NCBI GenBank assembly: GCA_034440635.1
Contig: JAOTON010001136.1
Span: 1,550,501 to 1,614,500 of the forward strand
Reading direction: 5' to 3'
DNA length: 64,000 nt
Source: Lepas anatifera
Taxonomy: Eukaryota > Arthropoda > Thecostraca > Lepadidae
In this document: positions 12,773 through 24,422 of the stretch, piece by piece
Layout: each line of letters opens with the position of its first letter
How positions within the stretch are numbered: position 1 is the stretch's first letter
Notes under the pieces: model-generated
Told to the model about the DNA's origin: nothing
What the model saw: only the letters and a program-made list of their open reading frames with translations
The model's database searches: none
Made by a program: the position numbers and the translations under genes

Positions 12773-12967
12773 GTGAGGCCTCGAGAGAATGGAGCCGCCT
12801 TGCACGGACCATGCATATTTCATGAGTATCGCGTCGGTTGGCGCTGCAATGCATGCTGATGCCTCATGATCGTTGTATCTGTGGAACGTGGGATGGCTGT
12901 TTCCAATTGTGTGGGGGATTTTACAAACAAGATTGATGCAAGTTACATACAAGGCAATCCTCAGCAG

Positions 12968-12971
<4 letters not shown>

Positions 12972-13023
<52 letters not shown>

Positions 13024-13082
13024 CTATATATATATATATATGTATGTATGTATGTATGTATATATGTATGTATAGATATATA
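12972..13082. repeat. (TA)n / (TATG)n microsatellite
   Basis: About 50 bp of uninterrupted TA, a short GC interruption, a second TA tract, then TGTA/TATG repeats. Confidence 0.97.
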
Positions 13083-13213
13083 ACTATTTTTTAGGGAACT
13101 TACATCGGGCAAATTCTTGAATCATTCACTGGATCCATGGTGTTTCGAATGATGAAAATGCTGTGCAATATCTTGTTAACCGTGCGTTATTATCGTAAAG
13201 CCTGGCAGCATTT

Positions 13214-13461
13214 CTGCCGTCCAACACAAGAAAAACGTATGTCACATTGGAATTATTTTACAGGAGACGGCTTTTTTTGTTTTGTATAACATTAGCGGAG
13301 CTCTGGGTTTGATATGAAAAAAACGATATAACCAGAAAAAAATTGAAAGAAATTTGTCGAATCATTTAACAAGTAGATAGAGCTTGTCTTTCTGCGTCGA
13401 ATAATACCAACATCTCAAAATCGAAACAATGCGACTTAGCTGTTCTTTCGTGGGATGGCAG
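13214..13461. mobile_element. 248-bp MITE, copy 1 (CTGCC termini)
   Basis: The left end begins CTGCCGTCCAACACAAGAAA and the right end, read on the other strand, begins CTGCCATCCCACGAAAGAAC. This is an imperfect inverted repeat of about 35 bp that ends near GTCACATT/GTCGCATT. ATTT flanks both sides (13210-13213 and 13462-13465), a candidate 4-bp target-site duplication. There is no coding capacity. The whole body is shared with the copy at 28865-29109, which makes it an interspersed non-autonomous DNA transposon. Confidence 0.75.
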
Positions 13462-14375
13462 ATTTGTATGTTGTTTAAGATATATCGATAAGATGGATTC
13501 AGAAACAAGGAATCTTGTTGGCGCCTCCTATAGAAATGGATAATTTTGCTTTAAATGAGTCTATTTTTAAGCTCTAGCGCTCGATCTGCAAAATTCTAAC
13601 GTGTCAGGATTGTTTTGTTTAACGTCATTCCTCGTGGGTAGCTGGCGGTTCGGCAGGCGTTTCTCAGATGGCGAGAGCTGACGCCTGACCCTCGGCTGGC
13701 CCTGGTCTGGTGCGCTGGGGCTGAGGGCTCCTGGTGGCCGGTGGCCGGGCCGTGACGCGTGCCACCACTGGCCACCCGCTGATGTGGCGTCGGATTTACA
13801 GCCGCGGACCTGGGGCGGACCCATTTCTCATGCCGCGGGCTCGGCTCCAGATGCCACAGCGCGTCCAGCAGATGACTCGTATACGCACTCTCGGACCGTC
13901 TGCGCTGCTCCGACGCGGGAGCGGACCTTCTCAATGTCTGACACTCGCCCTTCCTGATGTGAACATACGTACGCGTCACGAGCGAGGTAAATTATTTTTA
14001 GAGGGTGTATAGTGGCAAAATACTGTGGCGTCGGAGGAGCGCATTCGACTCTCACACCGATAACCCGGGTGCAAGTTCCGGACGGGTATTCTCAAGAATT
14101 TGGTACAAAGCACGCGTGTACTTGGGTAGGAAATGCTCTGCATAAATCTTGCTGATCTCAGCAATACCCTCCGAACAGGGTGGCAGTCGGCGAGGCCAAA
14201 TGACCTCAACAGTCGGTGCGTCGTGAAAGCCTAATGTCACTACACTCGTGGATGCAATCCATGCGTTAGATACCCACCACCTGGCTGGTTTCGCTGCCTA
14301 GAGCCTGGGTGTTCACATATTCTGCCGCTGCGGTCCACCATCCAAGTCTTGGCAGTAACACCGGCCCGTTCCTGA

Positions 14376-15170
14376 CTGCAATCCACTGTCTTTGTGTCCG
14401 ACTATTACCCTCTGTCCCTGCGTTTGACCGACGTCTTCCTGTGTCTGTTTGATGTCCTTTGTTCCTCCGTCGGACTGCTGTCCCTTACTCCTGCGTCTGA
14501 CCGCTGTCCTTTGTCCCTGCGTCTGACTGCTGTCCATTATTCCTGTGTCTGACTGCTGTTTTATTCCTGCGTCTGACCGTTGTCCGTTGTCCCTGCGTCT
14601 GACCGCTGTCCGTTATTCCTGCGTCTGACTGCTGTCTTGTTCCTGTGTCTGACCGTTGTCCGTTGTCCCTGCGTCTGACCGCTGTCCGTTATTCCCGCGT
14701 CTGACTGCTGTCTTGTTCCCGGGTCTGACCGTTGTCCGTTGTCCCTGCGTCTGACCGCTGTCCGTTATTCCTGCGTCTGACTGCTGTCTTGTTCCTGTGT
14801 CTGACCGCTGTCCGTTGTCCCCGCGTCTGACTGCTGTCCGTTGTCCCTGCGTCTGCTGTCCGTTATTTCTGCGTCTGACTGTTGTATTTTTCCTGCGTCT
14901 GACCCCTGTCCGTTGTCCCTGCGTCTGACTGCTGTCCGTTGTCCCTGCGTCTGACTGCTGTCCCTTGCTCCTGCGTCTGACTGCTGTCCGTTGTCCCTGC
15001 GTCTGACTGCTGTCCCTTACTCCTGCGTGTGACTGCTGTCCTTTGTTCCTGCGTCTGACTGCTGTCTTGTTTCTGCGTCTGACTGCTGTCCCTTGCTCCT
15101 GCGTCTGACTGCTGTCCGTTGTCCTGTGTCTGACTGCTGTCCGTTGTTCCTGCGTCTGACTGCTGTTCGC
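14376..15170. repeat. About 26-bp minisatellite abutting a splice acceptor
   Basis: Roughly 30 degenerate units of the type TGCGTCTGACTGCTGTCC followed by GTTGTCCC run the length of this block, with 24-bp variants using CTTGTTCC. Each unit contains CTGAC, a textbook branch-point sequence, followed by a pyrimidine-rich stretch lacking AG. The array stops only about 13 bases before the acceptor of exon C. The last CTGAC lies about two dozen bases upstream of that AG and is the likely functional branch point. Confidence 0.92.
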
Positions 15171-15183
15171 TGCCGTGTTGCAG

Positions 15184-15264
15184 GGCGGAGGCGATGCGGA
15201 GGATCCAGAACCTGTTGCGCTCCGGGGAGGGAGTCACGGCACTGGCTCTGCTTAGGGCGGCCAG
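15184..15264 (+). CDS. timeout: TIMELESS/Timeout exon C (internal)
   Basis: An 81-bp exon preceded by GCTGCCGTGTTGCAG (AG at 15182-15183) and followed by GTGAGG at 15265. Its first base completes Arg with exon B. It then reads AEAMRRIQNLLRSGEGV and TALALLRAA, and its last two bases AG join exon D to give another Arg. The run EEQR-AEAMRRIQ...ALLRAAR-EVWPEGD across exons B, C and D reproduces the order and spacing I recall for vertebrate TIMELESS (EEQRAEAMVRIQ...TLLRSAREVWPEGD). It is predicted helical. The exon is intact, with no stop. Confidence 0.93.
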
Positions 15265-17411
15265 GTGAGGACGGAACAGCGGCCAGACTGATGAAGTGGG
15301 GGTGGGGGTCAGTCCATCACGGGTTTGTAGTCCCTGGTAGATTTTGCATTATCGCGTCAGTATCCTCCCTAAATGGGAAGAGATATTCAGCCATGGATGT
15401 TCAGACATGTAAGCATATGTCAGCAACGAGACGTGCGCACAATTCATGGTGCGTGTATTGCTTCATTGATTGCCTTCGTGTGTCCGATATTTTGTTCTAA
15501 GTTTGACCAAACTGCAGTTAATTAATTAGCGGTCGATTAGTACAGGGCTACCGGTAGAACACCTGCCTTTTGTCTGGGTCTGAAGGTACAGAGTGATATA
15601 CTCTTGACTGACTTAGTGATTATATCAAGCCCATCAGCAGAGACCTTTCAATGTGTTTAGCGATTTGCATTTGTTGTTGGTGATTTTTTTTACGTCGAGA
15701 AGAACATGTTTTAATTACTGCGAATGGAGTGTAAGATGGTATTCGCAATCGGCGGACTATAAACCCTTCAACACATTGACGAGGAGCCAGTATGATTTCG
15801 TTCCTCCAAGTAAATATTTTCAATAACATTTTATATTCTGTTTAACGATATTTTATTCGGTGTTCTGTTTTTGACCGCTCGAATGCTGTTTCTTTCCTCT
15901 AATATTTTGCCTGGGAGAAAATTTCGCGCCAGACGGCCTTCCATATTTTGAAAGGAACCTCTGGTTTTAAATGATCGTGAAACTATACAGTGAACAATGT
16001 AACCTTACATAGCTTTAGTGGGTGCCTATAGCATTCGGCACGTGGTTGCGCAATCTGCAGATATTTTGTGAGACTTCACAGCAAATAATGCGTATTTCAT
16101 CGTGAACAGATGGCCATCGCAGTCTGAGCAAGTCTCAGTGGTTATTGCATTCTTCAGTCTTGTTCAGTGTCAGGTCTCCTCTGTTCAAAACCTTTCGTGA
16201 ATTCCATCGCAACGTTGGAAGGCGGGTTTGCTGGTGTCTGGGCCGGCGGAGCTCCCAAAACAAGTGGGATACCAGTGTCCGAAAACTTATAGTTCTTGGT
16301 GGAAAGTGAGGCCTATCTCCTGCAGTTTTTACGTAAAAAACCGGATTCTGAAGGAGGTTTGAAAAAAATTACGAATGATAGTGAAAAAATCAAGGTAGAA
16401 TTGTGTAGAGATATTTATCTGCTTCAATGTTCTGTTCTACGTCAAAATGTGGAAACAAAATGGGTTTTGGAATTGACCATGGCATATTGCCTCCATGCAA
16501 AAGCATTGCAAAAAAGTAATGAATAACACGTCACATAATTTGTGCTTGATATATAATTCCAGGCCAGTCCTGGGCCTCGTGGTGTTGTCCCTTGTCTCCA
16601 AAGCTCGTATGTCTCTATGGCGCGGCTGCTTTCCCCTGGCGGCCGCGTGCGCCACGTTGATGTCTCCGCGCCGTAATGAGGGCACTCCGCGGCTTCATCA
16701 GGCGATGACTGTCCGGCCTCCCCGTCATGTCGCCAGCCAGCTGATGTGCTTTTTGCTCGCGCTGTTCGTGCGCGCGTTCCCGCCAGGCGAATGTTTACCT
16801 CGCCCCGGCAAAGGGCATCATTACTGAAGTGTAATGGCACCCCGACTCGCAGGCTGCACCCATTTCATTATCACACAATACTCACGTGCGTTCTTGGAGC
16901 CAGACAGTCGTGTCCGGGGCACGATACCACAAACGACGGGCACATAATTCACGGGAATCTCACTTAGTTGCCGTTCGGGATAGAGCCGGTGTCTGATTGG
17001 ACGACCGGAAAATCAATATGTATGAAGCAGCGAGTCTGGCTGGCGTGCGGCGCTGTCGATAAACTTCCTGCGGGCGTCCATCTGACCTGCGCCTGGTACT
17101 ATGAGCCGGCGGCTGCCTGCAGATGAGTTGGAATGCCGGAGGCGACGGCACGAGCCTCGCTGACGAGCGGAGGCACCGCGGCTCTTTTGCAGCGGCTGCC
17201 GAGCGGGCCGGGCCGGCTTCTGTCGCTACAGGAGCCCCGTGGCTTAATTAGAAACGGGCGGCCGCTGCCGAGGGCCCGGATTCGAGGCGAACCGTATGAC
17301 ATTACTGGGAGACCCGCAAGACTGAGCTTTAGCCTGAGATACGCGGCTGGCTGGCTGGGCAATAAACAGAAATAGAACATTGAAGATAACCCGGGTCTGA
17401 AATAAAGCACC

Positions 17412-18290
17412 TTAACACGGGCAGTGGAAGGGGTCTTAAAGTGCCCCTCCACTATCTTTCCGAGGTGGTTAGAGAATCGTTCGCAGCTGGAAGACGCCAC
17501 GTGGCTATATTTTGAGATAGTTCATGCCGGGGTCGACCAGTGAAATAGTTTTGAAAATCGGTCAATGATTTTCTTTTACTTGAAGGCTTTCAAAATCAGA
17601 CCTATATTTTAAGACTCGCAATCTTGTGGTCGCACCAGTTCACCTGCACTGTAGACCGAGTGGTGACGTAATAACGCCATATAATCGGGATTATTTGTCG
17701 AGGTCACCTCACTTGAAGTTCAAAGTCACATCAAGGTCATTGACTCTAGTGTTTCGGTCAGATGACGTTATCCATTATGACGTATGTCATGCTTCAAAGT
17801 TAGTACTATTCAATGTCAAGGTCAAGGTCACAGTTCAAGGTAAACATTCTTTTTAATGCCAACTTCTCATTTCCCGCACATAGGCTGATATAGTGCCAGT
17901 TATATTGTTCATTGTTGGGGATATTTGATATTGCTATCTCATAGGTCAATGACCTTGAATGACCTTGACCTCACTTTCAGAGAATATTGTGTGGGACCCT
18001 CTGTGACATTGTCCGCTCCGAGTGTACTTCTGGCTTTTTTCGCGTAACCACTGCATTTCCCAAAAAGTCTCCAGCACGGCCCAGTTTTGAACTTTACGAC
18101 CTCGTTTGACCTTAAATATATTGACCTAGGTCAGTAAAATTTGGTTATGATGTAGATCACCGCTGCCCCCACACCCCCTCAAACGAGTGATTTTTCAACC
18201 CTCTTGTTTTTTTAGATCACGGGGGGAGGGGCGCTTTAGCAACCCCTCCTCTGCGCGTTGACGCCGGGCCCCCTCCACTGCGTTTGTTAA
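17412..18290 (+). mobile_element. TTAA-flanked MITE-like element (family 1)
   Basis: TTAA stands at both ends. The left terminus reads ACGGGCAGTGGAAGGGG after TTAAC. The right terminus on the opposite strand reads TTAACAAACGCAGTGGAGGG. The interior has many TGACCT/AGGTCA motifs and no usable open frame. It is colinear with 51361-52268 and partly with 37065-37537 and 1752-2117. TTAA target sites are typical of piggyBac-type elements, so a non-autonomous relative is a reasonable inference. Confidence 0.75.
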
Positions 18291-18504
18291 CACTAACGTG
18301 CGAGCGTTAGGGCAATTCTTATGGGCAGGATCGGTGAGCTAGAGTCTTAAGACGTTCTACCCTGCGTGGATTTTTAAAGAGCCGGTGGAAGGCGTGTGTT
18401 AACATTAAGTGATGTGCCTAACGCCATGCATGCGAGCTTGTCCAGAAGTTTTGCGTTATTAGAATAATGAAAACCCAGTGCCAGATAAAATGTAGTGTGC
18501 TCGG

Positions 18505-18757
18505 GCGGATCCAGGAGGTAAGGGGCACTTACCCACCGATGGACCCTCGGCCCCCCCGAAAAGTCGATGGTGCCCCCTGAAATGTCGCTTCCCACCCCCA
18601 CCCTCCCCCAGGATACGAGTATCAGTGCCCCCATGATAGGGGTTTGGCGCTCACCTGATAGGATTTTCCGTCCAGAAGTGGTGCCTACTGGTCTGGATGA
18701 CGCCTCCCCGACCACGTGCCCGCCACCCTCATCGACAATCCGGGATCCGCCTGTGGT
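18505..18757 (-). repeat. 0.26-kb interspersed repeat, copy 1
   Basis: The reverse complement aligns along its length with 46692-46955. Shared landmarks are GGCGGATC, a CCACTT...GGACGG block, CTCGTATCCTGGG, CATTTCAGGGG and CCATCGAC. Class unknown. There are no clear terminal repeats. Confidence 0.75.
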
Positions 18758-19427
18758 AGGCTGCGCCAGCTTTCCCCAAGATCCACACACAATGCTGCAA
18801 ATTTAACTTTTAATTTTTATTTGGCTTCCGGCGTGCTATTCGTAAGTGATTCTGTTGCAAGGAGTTGTCTGCCATGATATGGAAAATGGTATACACATTC
18901 AAATACTGTTGCAGGTTGGCTGTGTTTTCCCAGCAAAGTTAGAAGCGGTGGTTGCACATGTGATACCATATATTGGCTCGGAGATGAGCTAGGCCTTTAG
19001 CTTTTGATAGTTATTTTCTCCATGGGTTGTGGAAGAAGGAAAGGTGCTGAGGTAAGGAGAGATGCTCAGGATCTCCAGATTTCAGGCCCGCGGCGCGCTC
19101 ACCTATGGCTTTGGCTGTTGTCTGCCATTGGCGTGATACGTCGTCTGGACTGGAGAAGCTTGTTGTGGTCCGGCTATGGAGGAATCCAAAATGGCGATAT
19201 TCAATTCAAGTGTCATCCCTTTTAACTATTCGTTTCTTGGAACAGAGCAGGATTTGGCCTTTCGATAAGTATTGGTGCATTTGGCGATTGGTGGTAGGAT
19301 TATATTCGGCTTGGACCAAAGCATTGTAAGCGTATGTTAAGAAACGATCCAACCATTGGTACAACATCAAGCTGACTACACGTTTCCATGTGAGTTATTA
19401 AAAAAACTAGACTAACAATAGACGCTA

Positions 19428-20293
19428 GGGATAAAAGTCAGGTAAAATCACACATGCATAGGGAAGTCCGTGCAAGAGTACGCACTTAACTTTCTAAAGG
19501 CTTTCACTTTTCTCCTATAAGTCTAACAGCTAAAATTTTTATGTGGTTGCTTAGCCTGAAGAATTGTCTATGTATGGTCCATGTTTCAACTCGATGTCTC
19601 TGAAAGGAACTCAACACGAGCCCGTCAAAAATAAAAAGTCACGTGCGTACTCTTGCCGGTGTGGGTCGGTAAGAGTACGCAAGAGAGAAGGCTGGAGTAC
19701 GCATTGATGCCCCGCTGTGCTTTAGGTGCATAGGCCATGTCACGAAGTTTTTTGTCGCCAAACTAGGCGATTGTATGATTTTATATCGTTCTGAATATAC
19801 AAGAACTATGTTGCAACGTTTGGTTTTCCAAATATGAATTGCGGACTTTGTCCCGAGCGAAAATTAAATTTTCCTATCTCTTAAGCATGCGCACTCTTGC
19901 CCAATGGTCTACTGCGTACTCTTGCCGGACATGCTCCCTTGTGAAGAAAATCTTCATAAACATGTTGGCAGGCGTTTTAGCGTGAGCTCCGGTCCTGGAG
20001 CACACTCCTAGCTCAGCTTTCTTGCTGATGACATACCGTAATACAATACTTTTGATAATAAAAGCATGGTCTACAAGTTTACCCAGTTAAGAAATATTAC
20101 TTCAAGGGTGCTCAGAAACCTATTTTACTCTATACTCCCCGGGAAGAACAGGAGCACGTTGAATTTTGGTGTGCAGCCTAGGCACTGACCTTGCTTTTTT
20201 ATACCAGGGTATCCACCATCTCAGTGGTTGCTAAGTAACCAAAACAGCTGCTGCGTACTCTTATCTCCTGCGTACTCTTACCCGCCCTTACCC
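19428..20293. mobile_element. TA-flanked element with reiterated GCGTACTCTTGCC
   Basis: GGGATAAAAGTCAGGTAAAA at the left is mirrored by GGGTAAGGGCGGGTAAGAG on the opposite strand at the right, and TA lies outside each end. Inside, the motif GCGTACTCTTGCC or its complement occurs about eight times (near 19471, 19645, 19670, 19693, 19887, 19910 and twice at 20253-20280), concentrated toward the ends. Subterminal motif arrays of this kind are typical transposase-binding regions. No transposase frame is present. The termini are imperfect, so the boundaries are tentative. Confidence 0.55.
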
Positions 20294-21699
20294 TATAAGA
20301 ATCTCACATAAAACCGTTACACTGGTTGCGACTCCCTCAGCTGTCTCTCAAACAACACTTTTCTCAGAGAAGCCTTGACGGCACGCCGTCTCCGATGTCG
20401 GTGGTTATCAAAGAAACAAAGTATTAAAAGTGGAAAAGTCAGTGGCCAGCGTTATGTTGGACGAGCAATGATGAATGTTTGTCTAGTCCGCTGTCTCGCT
20501 GGGAACAGCTTGCGCTATCAGGAATCAGCCCGACCTTCGTTACAGTCTGTTGGAATTTCAGCTGATTTTCAAATGTAGGAGCCGCGACCCTTGCCTGAAC
20601 TGGAGAAGAAACACTTGGGCGTGCGCTATGAATATATGTGTTGGTGTTACAAGAAGTTACCAACAAGGACGAAAACAATTTTTTGTTGGAGGAAAAAGTG
20701 CAACAGATGCCCGGAGGCGTGCATGAATGCATCAGGGTGTACGAAATGATTCGGGAGCTTAGCTTCCTGTCGCCACTAACGGGAAGGGAGTGGGAGGATT
20801 TATGAGTGGTCACATCGATGGCGTATTTGTTTTCAAGATCTCTTCATTAGTATGTAAAGGGCTGAAATGGCTCATTCTTGTAAGGACATTGTCAGCTGCT
20901 TATATAATTTTATGTAGTTCCGCTTCCGAATATAGCATGCCATATTAGCCAAATTTATTTTTAATAAAGCTGATAGATATGCTTATCGTGCTATTTTGTA
21001 CTTGTGTTTGATGTAACATAATTTATTGAAATGTACGCACTTATAAAGTCCGTCGCAGCACGCAAGAGACCTTTTGGAATCTTGAGGCCTGGCTGTTTTT
21101 TGTTGTTTTTTTTGCGATGGAGTATTTCATGAATCTTTCACATCAGCCAAACTGCATTCGAACTATCTTATCTACGTTTCTTTCTCATAGCCGGTTGCAA
21201 AAGTGAGAAGGGCCTCCCAATTACCTTTTCTGAGTGTTTCAAACCTGTTTGACCGATGAACGAATAGTAATTGGTATTCTGCCGGCGCCGCTGCACATTG
21301 CCTAACCCCGCCACGTGTGGTGTAAATTGGGCTGCGTCGGGACCTCCGCCCAAGTTATCGCGTTAAGGCATAAAGTAAGTTAATTTTTGCGCTGTCAGGT
21401 CGGATTTTCTCGGCAGTCTTGTGCGAGGATGCCGTGTGTCTGGGCGAAGCTCGGGCTATCTAATTCGCTGTACTAAATTCGGCGCGGAGCTGGCCGGCAG
21501 CTGCCGGGCTGGCCGCCGTCGGCGTAACGCCGACGGCCGTCGCCGGCTGGGTTCGGCGGGTCAACAATGAAGGGGGCGGGCCTGATGGACGGCTGCGATT
21601 CACTGCCGTTACCGGCCGGAGATGAAACATTCTGGCGGCGATGACTCGGAGACCGCGACACCGCTCGGCTCTCACCTGCGTAATGGTGCAATCTGTGCC

Positions 21700-22040
21700 G
21701 GCGGCGGCGGACGCTCCGATTGCGGCTGCTGCTGACGACTGCGGCTGCTGCTCAAGCCCCGACTGCGGCTATTGCTGACGCCCCGACTGCGGCTGCTTCT
21801 GACGCCCCGACTGTGGCTGCTGCTGACGCCCCGACTGAGGCTGCTGCTGACGACTGCGGCTGCTGCTGACGCCCCGACTGCGGCGGCGGCGGACGCCCCG
21901 ACTGCGGCTATTGCTGACGCCCCGACTGTGGCGGCGGCGGACGCCCCGACTGCGGCTATTGCTGACGCCCCGACTGCGGCGGCGGCGGACGCCCCGACTG
22001 CGGCTATTGCTGACGCCCCGACTGCGGCTGCTGCTGACGC
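21700..22040. repeat. 24-bp minisatellite (GCCCCGACTGCGGC type)
   Basis: Units such as GCCCCGACTGCGGCTATTGC plus TGAC alternate with GCCCCGACTGCGGCGGCGGC plus GGAC, a 24-bp period with some shortened units. The in-frame length gives Ala/Asp/Pro/Thr-rich and Ser/Arg-rich open frames on both strands. I treat these as repeat artefacts. Confidence 0.9.
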
Positions 22041-23789
22041 TCCGCATACCGCTAGTGGACCCTGCCGCCGCACCGCTGTCAACTCTCCGCAGCTTTTGGT
22101 TGGCACGAAAAGCGGTGATGCTATCCTTTGGTTGGTCGTGTCTACTCTCTCTCCTTTGTTTTTCTTCACTGGGCTGAAAAGTCAATATTCCTCAGGATAT
22201 TGAATGCGACATTTAATCTGGCTGATGCACGCTCGGTAAGGGAGCGCGCGTTTTTCATATTAATTTCTTGCATTGAGCTGGAAGGGTGGGTCGGATGCTA
22301 TTTCGGCGGTGGTGCGCTGGCTGGGGGCCGTCTGAAGACGACTGCCGCCGGGCGGCCGGCCGGTCCGATCGCCCGCGGGGCGGAACCTGCCAGCGCTGCG
22401 GCGGCGGATGAAAGGCAACTGTCTGCAAAAAGGCACGCCAACACCGGGCACTCGATGACAGATTTCAGAGCTATCTGCTCGTCCATTCCAGCATTGTTCA
22501 GCGGATCCGGAGGCTTTCCTCGGATCTAGCCGGAGGCCGCGTTTGCAGCGTCGACGGCGAATGGGACCAAATAAGCGTGCCTGCGATTGCGCGTGGATCG
22601 GCAAGATTTGGCTTGTGTCAGTTTGGGTCATCAGCGTGTTTTGGAGGCATTCAGTAGCGCATTTTGCGATGCTATCAAACTAGCTTCTGCTTCACTTGCT
22701 TCTTTCTTTTGTCTGTGTCCAAAAGACTGAAGTGAGCCTCATTTATTTTGATGTTTATTGTCAAGCGAATTTTCAGGTTTGTGTATATGTATCCGATTTT
22801 CTGAATTATTTTATAATCACTGACCATCATTGACCAGTGTCCGCTTGGTAGCACGCTGTGGAGCAGCCTGCTTCTAAGATATTTCCCGACGAATGTTGGT
22901 GTTTTTGGCATTTTGTGGATACTGGGAATTCGATGGTTCGTACTCGCTGTAATTGATGCGATCCGCCCCTGAGGTGCCCGGGAAGCTGAGTACGCAGGGC
23001 TTCCGAGCAGCATCAGTTCAGTGCTCTTATTCACCATGGTGCTGTATGTGCCGTGTGTGGTTTCTTTGTCACGAACGAAGAACAAGCTCACCCAAAGGTA
23101 AGCCGGACATCCGGACGGTGGCTGAAAAGACCCGCGTACAACGCCATGGACTGATACATGCTGCATAAAAGGGAAGAACAGCATAAATGGTAGAAAAGCG
23201 CAATATCAGCAAATACGCAGATCTTCGACGTCTGATTTTAGAAGAAAAATCGGCTGGAAGTGAGAATGGCACGCCTGCTATCGTTAGCTGTCACAATATA
23301 TGCCAGAGCAGCGAGACATACAGAATGAAAAATGCCTTCATTTCGTCAGGCACACTCCATGTTTTCTCCGTCCACACTTTGCAGTGTTGTCCAGCACATC
23401 CTGAGAGCCCTTCATGCTTTTCATCAGACCCTACGCTTAACTGGCACCCCGTGATCTCACCCTCTAGAGCTAAGAGGCATCCCCAATGCGGTCACCAGGG
23501 ATGATCACCTCCGGGGCTGCACTCTGAGTTATGTCGCATCCCTCAGAAATAAAATGTCATATGGCACCAGAAATAAATACCATATCACCCGACTCGTAAA
23601 TCTGCTCTCAGTCTTAGCTATACGAAGGTTCATTCCAGCCTTGTTTTTCAGTGTAGCCACTGGGGATGAAAGTTACATCCATATTTTCCTTTCCAGGAAC
23701 CATTCACGTGTTTGCCCATGAGTAGTCGGAAGAAATATGCATTGGGGTTGCAGGCCCAGTGCGACGTGCTACCAAGCTGGGTTTCGAGG

Positions 23790-24080
23790 CCTGATTAGCT
23801 ATAAAGGAGGCCCCATGACGGCCTTCCTAGGAGACCCCTTTAATTTAAAAGAAAGCCCACGTAGGCAGCCTCTTTACTTATAAAGGAAGTCTCCTAAACG
23901 ACCTATCCAGGAGGCTCCCTTATTTATAAAGGAGGTCCACTAAATGACCTACGTGGAAGTGACTTTACTCTTAAAGGAGGTCCCTAAACAGCCAACATAG
24001 GAGGCCCTTACCTATTAAAAAACCTTAAATGACCTATAAATGGAGGCCCTCTCAGAACCAAGGATAGGAGGACTCCATCG
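23790..24080. repeat. Degenerate tandem repeat, about 40-50 bp period
   Basis: Diverged units built on TATAAAGGAGGTCCCTAAA and GACCTACGTAGGAGGC recur about six times. Related pieces (ATAAAGAAGGCCCACCTAAA and ATAAAAGAGGTCCACCTAAA) occur at 1430-1640, suggesting a dispersed family. Confidence 0.6.
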
Positions 24081-24254
24081 ATCCTGGCCCCCATAGAAAG
24101 AAATCCGTGGCGACGCCCCCGAGTGATGTCGCCAAAGATGCTGTTCATGGTGTGAGGCAATCCGACGAATGCTACGCCCTATATGAACTGGGCCCAGACT
24201 AGCTCTGTTCGAGCGAAAAGGTGAAGAGAGTGGCGTATGGTGTGGTGACGCTGT

Positions 24255-24422
24255 ATCTCCTTTCAGGAAGGTGTGGCCGGAAGGAGACGTGTTCGGTACA
24301 GTGACGTTCTATCTCCTTTCAGGGAGGTGTGGCCGGAAGGAGACGCGTTCGGTACAGTGACGTTCTATCTCCTTTCAGGGAGGTGTGGCCGGAAGGAGAC
24401 GCGTTCGGTACGGTCGACATCG
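24255..24422 (+). repeat. Three tandem 56-bp copies of a splice acceptor
   Basis: The block TATCTCCTTTCAG followed by GGAGGTGTGGCCGGAAGGAG and ACGCGTTCGGTAC occurs three times, with AG at 24265-24266, 24321-24322 and 24377-24378, exactly 56 bp apart. Each copy contains polypyrimidine tract, acceptor and the first dozen codons of TIMELESS exon D (R-E/K-VWPEGD-V/A-FGTV). Only the third continues into the rest of the exon and its donor. Since 56 is not a multiple of three, using an upstream acceptor would change the frame. Confidence 0.95.

Larger units (their letters stand above)
8982..15183 (+). other. TIMELESS-like gene intron 2 (repeat-filled)
   Basis: This is a 6.2-kb intron opening GTGGGC and closing CCGTGTTGCAG. 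It contains the 72-bp array (9953-12772), a TA microsatellite (12972-13082), a 248-bp MITE (13214-13461) and the branch-point-like minisatellite (about 14376-15170). The stretches 8982-9952 and 13462-14375 show no gene or repeat that I can name. Every long open frame in this intron lies in tandem repeat. Confidence 0.8.
15265..24378 (+). other. TIMELESS-like gene intron 3
   Basis: A 9.1-kb intron from GTGAGG to CTCCTTTCAG. It carries a TTAA-flanked element (17412-18290), a reverse copy of a 0.26-kb repeat (18505-18757), a TA-flanked element (19428-20293), a 24-bp minisatellite (21700-22040), a degenerate tandem block (23790-24080) and two extra copies of the exon D acceptor. In 15265-17411, 20296-21690 and 22100-23790 I see no supported gene. 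A GC-rich patch at 22280-22560 is open on both strands but has no splice or homology support. Confidence 0.75.

Noticed and set aside
12764..12776. Possible microexon between GGTGCAG and GTGAGG at the end of the 72-bp array
   Set aside because: Too short, and every satellite unit contains the same CAG. No coding support.
9912..12859. Very long overlapping open frames (954, 898 and 490 codons) on the + strand
   Set aside because: They arise from a 72-bp satellite whose length is a multiple of three. Several frames on both strands are open, and there is no start context, signal or domain.
21672..22203. Ala-rich and Ser/Arg-rich frames, with a GTGAG donor on the - strand at 21674
   Set aside because: They consist mainly of a 24-bp repeat. 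The donor-like site has no matching acceptor or conserved sequence.
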